Origin: Phycisphaerales bacterium UBA7800
GTDB lineage: Bacteria > Planctomycetota > Phycisphaerae > Phycisphaerales > Phycisphaeraceae
DNA length: 64,000 nt
Reading direction: 5' to 3'
NCBI GenBank assembly: GCA_002480565.1
Contig: DLCK01000051.1
Coordinates: 1 to 64,000 of the forward strand
The translations under genes were made by a program, and so were the position numbers. A model generated the notes under the pieces. It saw only the letters and a program-made list of their open reading frames with translations, was not told the DNA's origin and ran no database searches. This document shows positions 8,610-17,244 of the stretch, piece by piece (the first letter of the stretch is position 1; each line of letters starts with the position of its first letter).

Positions 8610-10310
8610 TTACTCGGGTACCGTCAGACGAACATCCTGATTGGCATGACCTAGTTCATAACGCGTGATCACACGGCCACGGTCAACCTCAAAGTACAGA
8701 TAAAGTTCTTCACCTTTACGCATGTCAGCGATAGGTAACTGCTTGGCGACTCTAAGGGGGTGATCCGGATCTTTGAGAACGCGGATTTTACCTTCCTGAA
8801 GCAGGGCATAACCTGAGGGCTGCCATTTGCTGCCCTTATCATCAATGAGTGTGACTTGGCTGTTGACCATTGCGGCAGTGGCATAACTGCGTCCCAAAAG
8901 TGATTGGGCCTTGTCAAGATCGACCAGCACACGCACCATTGCCTTATGCGAAGGCACGTAGAATTCTTTGATGGCATTGGCCTGACTGACATTCTCGTGA
9001 CTGAGTACGCCTTCGGCATTGATGGTGAGAATCTGGTTGTCGCTGTTGTAGTTCATTGGGCCGGTGTAGCGGTTCTTGCTGAACTGCTTGGGGAGTTTGT
9101 TGGACAGGCTGATTTCGGTAGCAAGCATGCCTGAGACATTACCTTGGCGGTTACCGATGGAACCTTCTTCCGGCGTGTCAGTATTGGCTACGGCTGTCTG
9201 TGATTCATCCAGACGTCCCAAGACAGTGGTGATCTGCGGTTCGTCTTTGATGTAGCTGCTGTCAGCTAAATCGGGAACATGGACACGCTGGCGGCGGATA
9301 AGCAAGTCGCCTGGTGCTCGGGTTTGTGGAATGATAAACAGGAAGGCAATGGTGTCTGCCTGAGGGTTGGTGCCTGCGATCATGGTTTGAGCATCTTTGA
9401 ATGCGATGAAACTGCGTTGCCCCTCTTCGGTCACTTTGGATGCACCGATGGGTTGGATCAACTGTGTCGGGGTATCTGGATCATTCACATCGTAAGTGAT
9501 CAGTTGCACCTGGGTTGGTGAGATACGCAGGGTGCTGTCCACGCCGTTGTAGGGGGGCTTGGTGAATAACCACTTGGTGTCAAAGACGAGAATCCGATGG
9601 TTGCCTTTGCGGATTTCGTTGCCGATGATGCCGATGAGCGTGTCGTCTGTAGCAGTAAAGGGCGTCTTGGCAGTGTATGAGCCGACCAGTTCAATACTAC
9701 CGGGCTTGGCGACGAGGGTGGCATTACCATCCACATGCATGCGGAAGGTTCCGGCTTGCTGTACCAGATCGGGCATGAATTTTTTAAGTGGTGTATCGTT
9801 GGAGAAGCTACCCATCGACAGCTTGGCGTAGAAGTTGCTGCTCATGGAGTCCACAGGAATCCAAAGCGCCCCGCCCGCATTTGTAGAGACACGGCCATCC
9901 GGTCCCAGTAGGAAAGGTTGGTATCCAAGAATGTTGGGGCCAAGTGACATGTAGCTGATACCGACGACCACGATACCCGCTGCCAGAACCGCAGAGATAA
10001 AACCGAATAACCCGCCTACGATCATGTTGATCATGGTGGTGAAGTGAACGTTGGACTTGATGAGCTTGTCATAACTTAAGCGGAATACCTGAAGGTAAAT
10101 CACAAATGGGATGAGTAGCCCCACGCCCCAGGCATTGGCTGCGTTGAGTTTCATGAAAACACTGACAGTCCAAAGCTCCCATGTGGCAAAGGCCAATGAA
10201 CCTGCGGTGACCACAGCAGCAGTGTGCAGGATCGCAGAGAACGCACCCTGATTACCCCACCAGTATGCCATAAACAAAACGAAACCGAGGATGATGAAGT
10301 TAAGAATCAT
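8610..10310 (-). CDS. CvpA-like membrane protein with large extracytoplasmic domain
   Basis: A 566-residue protein. The first 130 residues hold four hydrophobic segments arranged like CvpA (colicin V production) family proteins, starting MILNFIILGFVLFMAYWWG with a conserved Gly-rich turn. The following 430 or so residues are soluble, rich in beta-strand-like alternation, and match nothing I know. It starts three bases after the stop of the GspE-like gene and is surely co-transcribed with it. With a pilT one gene further upstream, a role in an envelope or pilus-like machine is possible. The CvpA relation is a pattern judgement of moderate strength. Confidence 0.72.
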   Translation of the reverse strand: MILNFIILGFVLFMAYWWGNQGAFSAILHTAAVVTAGSLAFATWELWTVSVFMKLNAANAWGVGLLIPFVIYLQVFRLSYDKLIKSNVHFTTMINMIVGGLFGFISAVLAAGIVVVGISYMSLGPNILGYQPFLLGPDGRVSTNAGGALWIPVDSMSSNFYAKLSMGSFSNDTPLKKFMPDLVQQAGTFRMHVDGNATLVAKPGSIELVGSYTAKTPFTATDDTLIGIIGNEIRKGNHRILVFDTKWLFTKPPYNGVDSTLRISPTQVQLITYDVNDPDTPTQLIQPIGASKVTEEGQRSFIAFKDAQTMIAGTNPQADTIAFLFIIPQTRAPGDLLIRRQRVHVPDLADSSYIKDEPQITTVLGRLDESQTAVANTDTPEEGSIGNRQGNVSGMLATEISLSNKLPKQFSKNRYTGPMNYNSDNQILTINAEGVLSHENVSQANAIKEFYVPSHKAMVRVLVDLDKAQSLLGRSYATAAMVNSQVTLIDDKGSKWQPSGYALLQEGKIRVLKDPDHPLRVAKQLPIADMRKGEELYLYFEVDRGRVITRYELGHANQDVRLTVPE

Positions 10311-10312
10311 GT

Positions 10313-12082
10313 CTATTTTTTTCCGTTGCTTCGGCTTGCGGACTTTTTGGAACTCGCGGGATTGGCAGAGACCAGAACGCGTGTGATTTCACTGATACTC
10401 GTGACGCCTTCGACCACGCGGGTGAGTGCGGCTTCCTGAAGGTAATACATTTTGTTCTTACGCATGTGACTGCGGAGCTTGTCGAGATGACCTGTGGCGA
10501 CCATGTCACGAGATTCGTCATCAAAGACCATCACTTCAAAAACACCGATGCGGTTGTAGTAACCCAGTCCCATACAGTGCGGGCAGGGTTGAGGTTCATC
10601 TTTGACGAGGACTTGGCCGGAGTGTTTGTAGAACTGCTGGATATTTTCCGTAGAAAAATTGAGCTTGCGAAGCATGTTTGCATCAGGCTGGTAAGGCTCA
10701 CGGCAAGTCTGACAAAGCTTGCGAACCAGACGCTGAGCGACAATGGCATTGAGCGACTGAGCGGCTTTGGACTTATCACCAATGGCCTGTATCCACGCAC
10801 GCAAAGCAGTGAATGCATCAGTTTGACGGATACCCACATAAAATCGCATGTCCATTACATGTTCGGGAATGAGTTTGGCTGTGTCACCGTCAGTGAGGTT
10901 GCCAAGCATCACCACACGCGGTTCACGCAACAGAATCGTGCGAAGCTGCTGTGAAACGGGGGGAGCATCTGTGCCGAGTTTGACGACGTTGTGTGTGACG
11001 CCTTCCATTTCATGGGTGACTTCATGTTCAAGCGTCATGATATTCTGAGTATAAGGATCATGACGTTCGACCATGCTGTGAAGCGTACTGGTCATGCCAT
11101 GTCCAGGAGGTGCAACCACCAGGACACACCGCAGGTTTTCATCCAGTGATGGGACAAGCTGCTTTTCTTGAACTTCGAGCAAACCGACTTTGGCAAATTT
11201 GAAACTGGTCTGCTGATGTGGATTGATCAGGATATTCAGGTTCAAATCCTTGGTTGAGCCGATGCTCGTGAGTTCAAATTTTTGTTTACCCAGATCGGTG
11301 ATGGTCAACTCAAGTTTGCCATGTTGCTTTTTACGGCGATCCTCAACATCCATTCCCGCATGTTTTTTGAGATAGTCAATCAAGCCCAGTCCCACGCGTG
11401 GATCGAGCTTGGTCTGCGGATACTTCACGCCATCAATGTGTACTGACAACGTGGTGTGATTGGCATCAGCAACCATGTCAATGCGATCCGCTCGACGAGG
11501 CAGAGCGAAGTCCAAAAGGTTCGACAAGGCTTCGTAAACCGGAACCAATGGGTCATCACCAAGTGGGATGTCCACGGGCTGGCCGTCCTGACCTTTGAGG
11601 ATGACGGTGGCTCTGGCTTGCTGACGTTGATTCTGGGCATCGTTCCAACGGGCACGAAATGAATCAAGATTCATCCGCCAGCGGTCTTTTTCTTTGACTT
11701 CTGTATTGCGGTAAAAGTGGTATCCCACCAAAGCCCCGATGATCATCACCAATGCAATTGGCAGGCCGACCCAGAACATCGGGATGATTAAAACTAAAAA
11801 CCAAGCCAACGTCCCAACCCCAAGGTGGATGGCATTCCACATCTGGCGTTTGAGGTAGAAGAACTGGGCGTCCTTGTCGATGTATCCCACCACATAAGCC
11901 CAGAGTCCGACGAAGACTCCGAATATGATCGGCTTGGGGATACTCATTAACGATATGGCGTCGGCAATGAAATAGGTCATTGTTGGCTTGTGCGTTTCTG
12001 TTGGGGTGTCGTTTAGTCTCTGCAACCCTGTCGACGGGCCTTCATCGAAGACCTGTGTGTCGACTGTCGTATTATCACCCAT
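10313..12082 (-). CDS. Membrane-anchored GspE/PilB-like protein with degenerate ATPase motifs
   Basis: A 589-residue relative of type II secretion / type IV pilus assembly ATPases. Unlike normal GspE it has about three hydrophobic segments (residues 50-66 and 84-122), followed by a soluble region resembling the N-terminal half of the GspE core. The Walker A position reads APPGHGMTS at 324-332, where the invariant lysine is Met330. The Asp box reads TLEHEVTHE rather than TIEDPVE, and Walker B reads VVMLGN with Asn395 in place of the usual Glu. In contrast the C-terminal zinc tetracysteine motif is intact (Cys457, 460, 500, 503). It is probably a non-hydrolysing scaffold or partner of another ATPase; the intact PilT encoded just upstream is the obvious candidate. 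It is followed after two bases by the CvpA-like gene. Confidence 0.85.
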   Translation of the reverse strand: MGDNTTVDTQVFDEGPSTGLQRLNDTPTETHKPTMTYFIADAISLMSIPKPIIFGVFVGLWAYVVGYIDKDAQFFYLKRQMWNAIHLGVGTLAWFLVLIIPMFWVGLPIALVMIIGALVGYHFYRNTEVKEKDRWRMNLDSFRARWNDAQNQRQQARATVILKGQDGQPVDIPLGDDPLVPVYEALSNLLDFALPRRADRIDMVADANHTTLSVHIDGVKYPQTKLDPRVGLGLIDYLKKHAGMDVEDRRKKQHGKLELTITDLGKQKFELTSIGSTKDLNLNILINPHQQTSFKFAKVGLLEVQEKQLVPSLDENLRCVLVVAPPGHGMTSTLHSMVERHDPYTQNIMTLEHEVTHEMEGVTHNVVKLGTDAPPVSQQLRTILLREPRVVMLGNLTDGDTAKLIPEHVMDMRFYVGIRQTDAFTALRAWIQAIGDKSKAAQSLNAIVAQRLVRKLCQTCREPYQPDANMLRKLNFSTENIQQFYKHSGQVLVKDEPQPCPHCMGLGYYNRIGVFEVMVFDDESRDMVATGHLDKLRSHMRKNKMYYLQEAALTRVVEGVTSISEITRVLVSANPASSKKSASRSNGKK

Positions 12083-12239
12083 ACTCTGCTGTTAACGCAA
12101 TCCTTATCTCCGTGGCTAAGGTTTTTTGCAAGGATACTTCACCCAATGTAAACATTGAGATGTTGGTGCTAACTATTTCACAGACCGTCATGATATTCAG
12201 TGTATCAGTGAGGATTGATCAATAGCGAAGTTGTATTTT

Positions 12240-13379
12240 TTAGCCGATTCCCTTTAATCGCATTTTCAGTTCATCTGGGTTGGGAGCGACTTCGGCCGCC
12301 ACTTTGGGATGCACGAATTGCTTTTGAACCAAATCAACCAACGCATCGGTGAAAGTCTGCATCCCCAACTCACGGCTGTCACGCATGACGCCCGGCAGTT
12401 CGTTTTCATTGCCATCAAGCACATACTTACGGCTACGAGGAGTCTGAAGCAAAATCTCAATGGCTGGGATACGCGGGATATTCTCATGTAGCGTCGGTAG
12501 CAATTTCTGATAAATGAACGCCTGGAACTGATAGGCCAACATTGTGCGAATCTGCTCACGTTCATTGGCAGGGAACAAGTCGTAAATACGACCAAAGGCC
12601 TGCGAAGCACTTGAAGCATGAATGGTTCCAAATACCAGGTGACCGGTTTCAGCAGCATGCAACGCAGCTTCAAACGTTTCGCGGTCACGCATTTCACCGA
12701 TGAGCACCACGTCCGGATTTTCACGCACCAAAGCCCGTAGACCATCTTCAAAGTTGGCCACATCAATGCCCACTTCGCGCTGGTTAATCATTGCCTTGGA
12801 GTCCTCAAAGAGGAATTCAATGGGGTCTTCAATCGTGACAATGTGTACGTTTTTACGGTCGTTGACGTACTGGAGCATTGATGCAATGGTGGTGGACTTA
12901 CCCGAACCGGTCACGCCGCAGAGAAGGACGATGCCGTTGGGTTGCAGACATACATCCGCCATGACTGGGGGCAGGTACAGTTGGTCGAAGGTCAGGATTT
13001 TATTGTCCACACGTCGACCGGCAATCGCGCTGCGACCGCGCGTGCGGAAAATATTCAGACGAAAACGGTGCGTGCCTTCATCACCCATATTCAAGTCAAA
13101 ACCAAGGTCCGCAGAACCATAGTGTTCATAGCGATCCCAGTGTTCATCGCTCATGCCTTCCTGAAGCCACTTCTCAAAATCTTCAGCCTTTAGCGGACTG
13201 GTATCCAGGGCTTTGAGACCACCTTTAAGTCGTAAACGAGGAGCTTGACCGGATCGGAGAATAATGTCCGAGGCTTTGTAACGGACGGCTGCTTCGAAGT
13301 ATTTGCGAAGGCCGGTATCTGCGATGGTCTTACCGCCACTACGGGCGATTTTGGCGTGGGGAGTCGATGATCCTGACAT
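12240..13379 (-). CDS. pilT: Type IV pilus retraction ATPase
   Basis: Hexameric cytoplasmic ATPase of the PilT type, 379 residues, which powers pilus retraction. All motifs are intact: Walker A GVTGSGKST at 155-163, Asp box VTIEDPIEF, Walker B NPDVVLIGEMRD and the His box GHLVFGTIHAS. There is no tetracysteine zinc motif, as expected for PilT and in contrast to the GspE-like gene downstream. The N-terminus is longer than in classical PilT by about 20 residues. It lies 157 bp upstream of the degenerate GspE-like gene on the same strand. No pilin or pilC/pilM-type gene is near, so the machine it serves is not defined here. Confidence 0.92.
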   Translation of the reverse strand: MSGSSTPHAKIARSGGKTIADTGLRKYFEAAVRYKASDIILRSGQAPRLRLKGGLKALDTSPLKAEDFEKWLQEGMSDEHWDRYEHYGSADLGFDLNMGDEGTHRFRLNIFRTRGRSAIAGRRVDNKILTFDQLYLPPVMADVCLQPNGIVLLCGVTGSGKSTTIASMLQYVNDRKNVHIVTIEDPIEFLFEDSKAMINQREVGIDVANFEDGLRALVRENPDVVLIGEMRDRETFEAALHAAETGHLVFGTIHASSASQAFGRIYDLFPANEREQIRTMLAYQFQAFIYQKLLPTLHENIPRIPAIEILLQTPRSRKYVLDGNENELPGVMRDSRELGMQTFTDALVDLVQKQFVHPKVAAEVAPNPDELKMRLKGIG

Positions 13380-13436
13380 TGAACTTCTTTCTTTTCCTAC
13401 GAATTAAAAATCCAATTCAGCGTCATCCGTCACGAC

Positions 13437-14288
13437 TTAATGTGTCAGTCGAACGGGAACGCCATGTTCGTGTAGGTACTGTTTGGTTTCCTGGATGGAG
13501 TATTCACCGTAGTGAAAAATGCTCGCAGCCAAAGCGGCATCGGCATCCGTCTCGGTGAGAACCTGGCGAATATGCTCAGGACTACCGCATCCGCCCGAGG
13601 CAACCACGGGGACATCAATCGCGCTACTCACCCCGTCGGTGATCACCAGGTCGTAACCGGTCTTCACGCCATCGGCATCCATGCTTGTGAGAACAATCTC
13701 GCCAGCCCCAAGTTCGACCACGTATTGCGCCCAGGCAATTGCGTCGATCCCCGTAGGCGTCCGGCCACCATGGACGTAAATCTCAAAGACCACATCATCA
13801 GGCTGGCCCTTGGGCGTGATCGCATGCGGGGCAAAGAGGCCTTGCTTTTCACGCTCAGCACGACGCTGTTCAAATCCATCACGATCGCCACGCTTGGGGT
13901 CGATATTCACAACCGTCGCGCAACGTCCAAACCGCTGTGCCGTGAGTTTGACAATTTCAGGAGTCACCACCGCAGCAGTGTTAATGCTTACCTTTTCAGC
14001 GCCAGCTTGAACCAATGCGGTCACATCGTCAATCGTTCGAATCCCGCCACCCACCGTGAACGGCATAAAGCATTGCTCAGCCACCTGTCGCACCACGTCA
14101 TACATGATGTCACGTTTCTCATGACTGGCAGTGATATCCAAGAAAACCAACTCATCGGCGCCCGCTTCGTCATACTGTCGGGCGATCTGAACAGGGTCTC
14201 CCGCATCACGAAGTCCAAGGAAATTGACACCTTTGACCACGCGACCGGCCTTGACATCTAAACATGGGATGATTCTGTGTGTTAACAA
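13437..14288 (-). CDS. hisF: Imidazole glycerol phosphate synthase cyclase subunit
   Basis: The (beta-alpha)8 barrel subunit that makes imidazole glycerol phosphate and AICAR from PRFAR with ammonia from HisH. I place the start at TTG 14288 because this gives MLTHRIIPCLDV, the standard HisF N-terminus, and puts the two catalytic aspartates at exactly 11 (CLDV) and 130 (NIDPKRGD); the longer frame to 14348 would add an unrelated 20 residues that enter a repeat element. At about 283 residues it is longer than the usual 250-260 because of an insertion of roughly 25 residues after the NIDPKRGD strand (the EREKQGLFAPHAITPKGQPD stretch). hisH is not adjacent, and hisC-hisB lie 21 kb away. Confidence 0.92.
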   Translation of the reverse strand: MLTHRIIPCLDVKAGRVVKGVNFLGLRDAGDPVQIARQYDEAGADELVFLDITASHEKRDIMYDVVRQVAEQCFMPFTVGGGIRTIDDVTALVQAGAEKVSINTAAVVTPEIVKLTAQRFGRCATVVNIDPKRGDRDGFEQRRAEREKQGLFAPHAITPKGQPDDVVFEIYVHGGRTPTGIDAIAWAQYVVELGAGEIVLTSMDADGVKTGYDLVITDGVSSAIDVPVVASGGCGSPEHIRQVLTETDADAALAASIFHYGEYSIQETKQYLHEHGVPVRLTH

Positions 14289-14339
14289 GGTGACAAGTGT
14301 AACAAATCTGAGTCTGCTTCGCTGGGGATGACAAGGCAA

Positions 14340-14446
14340 TTTTACCACAGAGACGCAGAGGCCTCAGAGTTAAGAGAGTTGAAGACAAAAATAATAAATG
14401 CATTTGCTCTCCAACCTCTGAGTCCTCTGTGTCTCTGCGGTAAAAA
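14340..14446. repeat. 107-bp inverted-repeat element (CAGAGACGCAGAG family)
   Basis: Two 30-base arms, 14340-14369 and 14417-14446, match as reverse complements at 27 of 30 positions and enclose a 47-base AT-rich centre that is itself partly palindromic. It sits between the divergent hisF and ketosynthase genes. The arms resemble those of the element at 38091-38184 (ACCGC-x-AGACGC-x-AG). It looks like a non-coding, REP/MITE-like repeat. Confidence 0.75.
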
Positions 14447-14495
14447 AATGTATTCAATTCGAAATCCCAAATCAATCCCGCTAAACTATCTGCCT

Positions 14496-15836
14496 ATGTC
14501 AAGACACGTTGTAATTACCGGTTTGGGACCTGTATCCGCCTTGGGCATCGGCATCGATGCAACCTGGCAGGCACTGTTGGATGGCAAATCCTCTGTCAAT
14601 CGAGTTGCTCGATTTGACCCTGCTGGATTCCCCAGTCAGATTGCCGGCGAAGTAGCGGATTTCAAGGTCACCAAGTTTGTCCCCAAAGCTGACCGCAAAG
14701 CCACCAAGGTGATGGCCAGGGATATCGAGTTGGCAGTCGTCGGCGCCGATCAGGCCGCACGTGATGCCGGTTTGATCACCCGTAGCACCGACCCCGAAGG
14801 CTACAAGTCCGCTGACTTCAAACCCACCTACGCTTCACGGCGAATGGGCTGTCACATCGGTGCCGGACTCATCGCGGCGGACCTTGAAGAGCTGACTCAA
14901 GCTTTCGTCAAAGCAGTTAAAGAGGATGGCAGCTTCGACATCCATAAGTGGGGGGCCGAGGGTATGCAAAACCTCACACCACTGTGGTTACTCAAGTACC
15001 TGCCCAACATGCTCGCCTGTCACGTGACCATCCTCCATGGCACGCAGGGTCCGAGCAACACCATCACCTGTTCTGAAGCCTCCAGTGAATTGAGTATTGG
15101 CGAATCGCTGCGTGTGATTCAGCGTAATGCCGCGGACGCCTGTTTATCCGGTGGTGCCGACAGCAAGCTCAACCCACTTGGTTTCCTGCGACAGATCATG
15201 ACCGGTCGAACCAATACTTCGGACAATGATTCGCCTGCCACTGCGGTTCGCCCTTTTGCCAGTGATGCCGCCGGTTCCGCCGCTGCCGAAGGTGGGGCGA
15301 TTGTGATCCTGGAAGAACTCGAAACGTTCAAAGCCCGTGGCGGTGAAAAGGCCTACGCCGAGATCGTCGGTTTTAGTGCATCACAAACAGTCAACCGCCA
15401 AGTCGGTCACACCAAGGCCGACCCCACTGGCAGTGGTATCACCAACGCGGTGCGAGCTGCCTTGGCCGAAGCTCAGATCAGTGCTGATGAGATCGACATG
15501 ATCCTGCCGTTTGGTTTGGGGGCAGCCGATAGTGATCAATCCGAAGTCGCAGGACTCAAGGCCGTCTTTGGTGATCGTTTGGCAGAGATTCCATTGGTGA
15601 GTCCCAAGGCCTTTGCCGGTAATGCCGGTGCAGGTAGCGGTGCGATTGACGTATGTATTGCTGCCAAGGCGCTCAGTGAACAACTGATCCCACCGCGGAT
15701 TAACTGTGACAAACCATTACAAGGCATCAACGCAGCAACGTCACCAGCAACACCCGCCAAGCTCAATTACGTGCTGACCTACAGCACCAGCTTCGGTGGT
15801 CAAAACGCAGCATTGATCCTCAAAAAGTTCGACTGA
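14496..15836 (+). CDS. Degenerate beta-ketoacyl synthase (chain-length-factor-like)
   Basis: A 446-residue thiolase-fold protein of the KAS II (FabF) family. The N-terminal ITGLGPVSALGIG and the nucleophile region are recognisable, with Cys192 in TITCSEASS. Both active-site histidines are lost: the NAHGTST position reads LPFGLGAADSDQ (337-348) and the second, normally GHxxGAAG, reads AGNAGAGSG with Asn376. It therefore cannot carry out normal decarboxylative condensation. The next gene is an intact ketosynthase, so the pair resembles the alpha/beta (ketosynthase/chain length factor) pairs of type II polyketide and unusual fatty acid systems, although those lose the Cys rather than the His residues. 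ATG 14496 matches the family N-terminus; no strong ribosome-binding site is seen. Confidence 0.85.
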   Translation: MSRHVVITGLGPVSALGIGIDATWQALLDGKSSVNRVARFDPAGFPSQIAGEVADFKVTKFVPKADRKATKVMARDIELAVVGADQAARDAGLITRSTDPEGYKSADFKPTYASRRMGCHIGAGLIAADLEELTQAFVKAVKEDGSFDIHKWGAEGMQNLTPLWLLKYLPNMLACHVTILHGTQGPSNTITCSEASSELSIGESLRVIQRNAADACLSGGADSKLNPLGFLRQIMTGRTNTSDNDSPATAVRPFASDAAGSAAAEGGAIVILEELETFKARGGEKAYAEIVGFSASQTVNRQVGHTKADPTGSGITNAVRAALAEAQISADEIDMILPFGLGAADSDQSEVAGLKAVFGDRLAEIPLVSPKAFAGNAGAGSGAIDVCIAAKALSEQLIPPRINCDKPLQGINAATSPATPAKLNYVLTYSTSFGGQNAALILKKFD

Positions 15837-15873
15837 CTCGCGTCACCAGAATCTTACGACACTTGAAATAAAG

Positions 15874-15897
15874 CCCGCGGGACTTCAGTCCCCGGGG
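15874..15897. repeat. Short GC-rich hairpin in intergenic space
   Basis: CCCGCGGGACT and AGTCCCCGGGG form an imperfect 11-bp palindrome around TC, between the two ketosynthase genes. Similar short hairpins occur after several other genes in this window (17850, 26189, 36851, 36909), so I take it as a REP-like palindrome. It could also attenuate transcription between the two genes. Confidence 0.5.
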
Positions 15898-15934
15898 TGC
15901 CTTGAAAAAGGCATCAACAGATAGGCAAAATATC

Positions 15935-17227
15935 ATGACCAAACGCGTCGTCATCACAGGTATTGGTTGGGTCACCCCCATGGGCGCCGACATTGAATCC
16001 GTCTGGGCAGGACTGCTCGCCGGCAAGTCTGCCATCGGCCCGACGACTCACTTTGACGCTTCAACCTTCCCCACAAAATTCTGTGGCCAGGTTGCTGACA
16101 GCTACACCCATAATGACCACGTCACCCACAAGCATCTGCACGAAGGTGTTGGAGCCAATACCAGCTTCGCACTCGGTGCTGCATCGCAAGCCTGGAAGTC
16201 CGCTGGTCTGGATCAATTTGCTGAACTTGATCCAACGCGTCTGGGCATCTACCTGGGGTCCGGCGAAGGGTCACTGGACTTTGAAAATTATGCAGCCTCC
16301 GCGCTGGCCGGTTGGGACGAAGACGCTCGCGGGATTGATGCCGTCAAATGGGCTGCAAAAGCTCAGCAGTGCATGAGCGCGATCTGCGAAATCGAGCAGG
16401 AACCCAACATGCCTTTGACTCACTTGGCATTGGAGTTCAACGCACAAGGGCCAGCATACAACTGTCTCACAGCATGTGCAGCATCAACACAAGCCATTGG
16501 CGAAGCGACGGAAATACTTCGTCGTGGTCAGGCTGATGTCATGATCTCCGGCGGGGCGCACACCATGATCCACCCGTTGGGTGTTACCGGCTTTAATCGT
16601 CTCACCGCGCTGTCGACGCGCAATGATTCACCGTCCACCGCAAGCCGTCCGTTTTCCGCGGATCGTGATGGGTTTGTCATGGGCGAAGGCTCAGGCATGT
16701 TGATCCTTGAAACATTGGAACATGCTCAAAAACGTGGAGCGACCATTCTCGCGGAGATCACCGGCTATGGTTCCTCTGCCGACGCATTCCGTGTGACCGA
16801 CATGCATCCCGAAGGTATGGGAGCCTATGCAGCCATGAAACAGGCATTGGATCAGGCGAATGTCACCACTGCCGATATCGACTACATCTCCGCTCATGGC
16901 ACATCCACCAAGGAGAACGACTCCACCGAGTCGATGGCCATCGGCTCGCTTTTTGCTGAACATGCCAAGACCACGCCTGTGAGTTCCATCAAGAGTATGC
17001 TCGGACACCTCATTGCGGCTGCCGGTTCAGTGGAAGCGATTGTCTGCGTCTTGGCCTTGCGTGACCAGACCGTCCCGCCCACCATCAACTATGGCAAGCC
17101 TGACCCTGAATGCACCTTGGACTACATCCCCAACGAGTCACGCAAACTCCCCGTCGATATCTGCCTGTCCAACAGCTTTGGTTTCGGCGGTCAAAATGAC
17201 ACGCTGGTGATTCGTAAATTTCAATAA
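15935..17227 (+). CDS. Beta-ketoacyl-ACP synthase, active type
   Basis: A 430-residue FabF-type condensing enzyme that elongates acyl-ACP with malonyl-ACP. The Cys-His-His triad is intact: Cys181 in TACAAST, His321 in SAHGTSTKEND and His358 in SMLGHLIAAAG. The conserved GEGSGMLILE and NSFGFGGQND segments are present. ATG 15935 gives the standard N-terminus TKRVVITGIGWVTPMG and has an AGG about ten bases upstream. It follows the degenerate ketosynthase on the same strand with 98 bp between. No acyl carrier protein or reductase gene is nearby, so this is not the housekeeping fab cluster; a specialised lipid or polyketide is more likely. Confidence 0.9.
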   Translation: MTKRVVITGIGWVTPMGADIESVWAGLLAGKSAIGPTTHFDASTFPTKFCGQVADSYTHNDHVTHKHLHEGVGANTSFALGAASQAWKSAGLDQFAELDPTRLGIYLGSGEGSLDFENYAASALAGWDEDARGIDAVKWAAKAQQCMSAICEIEQEPNMPLTHLALEFNAQGPAYNCLTACAASTQAIGEATEILRRGQADVMISGGAHTMIHPLGVTGFNRLTALSTRNDSPSTASRPFSADRDGFVMGEGSGMLILETLEHAQKRGATILAEITGYGSSADAFRVTDMHPEGMGAYAAMKQALDQANVTTADIDYISAHGTSTKENDSTESMAIGSLFAEHAKTTPVSSIKSMLGHLIAAAGSVEAIVCVLALRDQTVPPTINYGKPDPECTLDYIPNESRKLPVDICLSNSFGFGGQNDTLVIRKFQ

Positions 17228-17244
17228 TTAAATTTGAGTCAATC

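Noticed and set aside
14496..17227. Housekeeping fatty acid synthesis cluster or ladderane cluster
   Set aside because: No acyl carrier protein, malonyl transferase, reductase, dehydratase or radical SAM gene is adjacent, so neither name can be supported.
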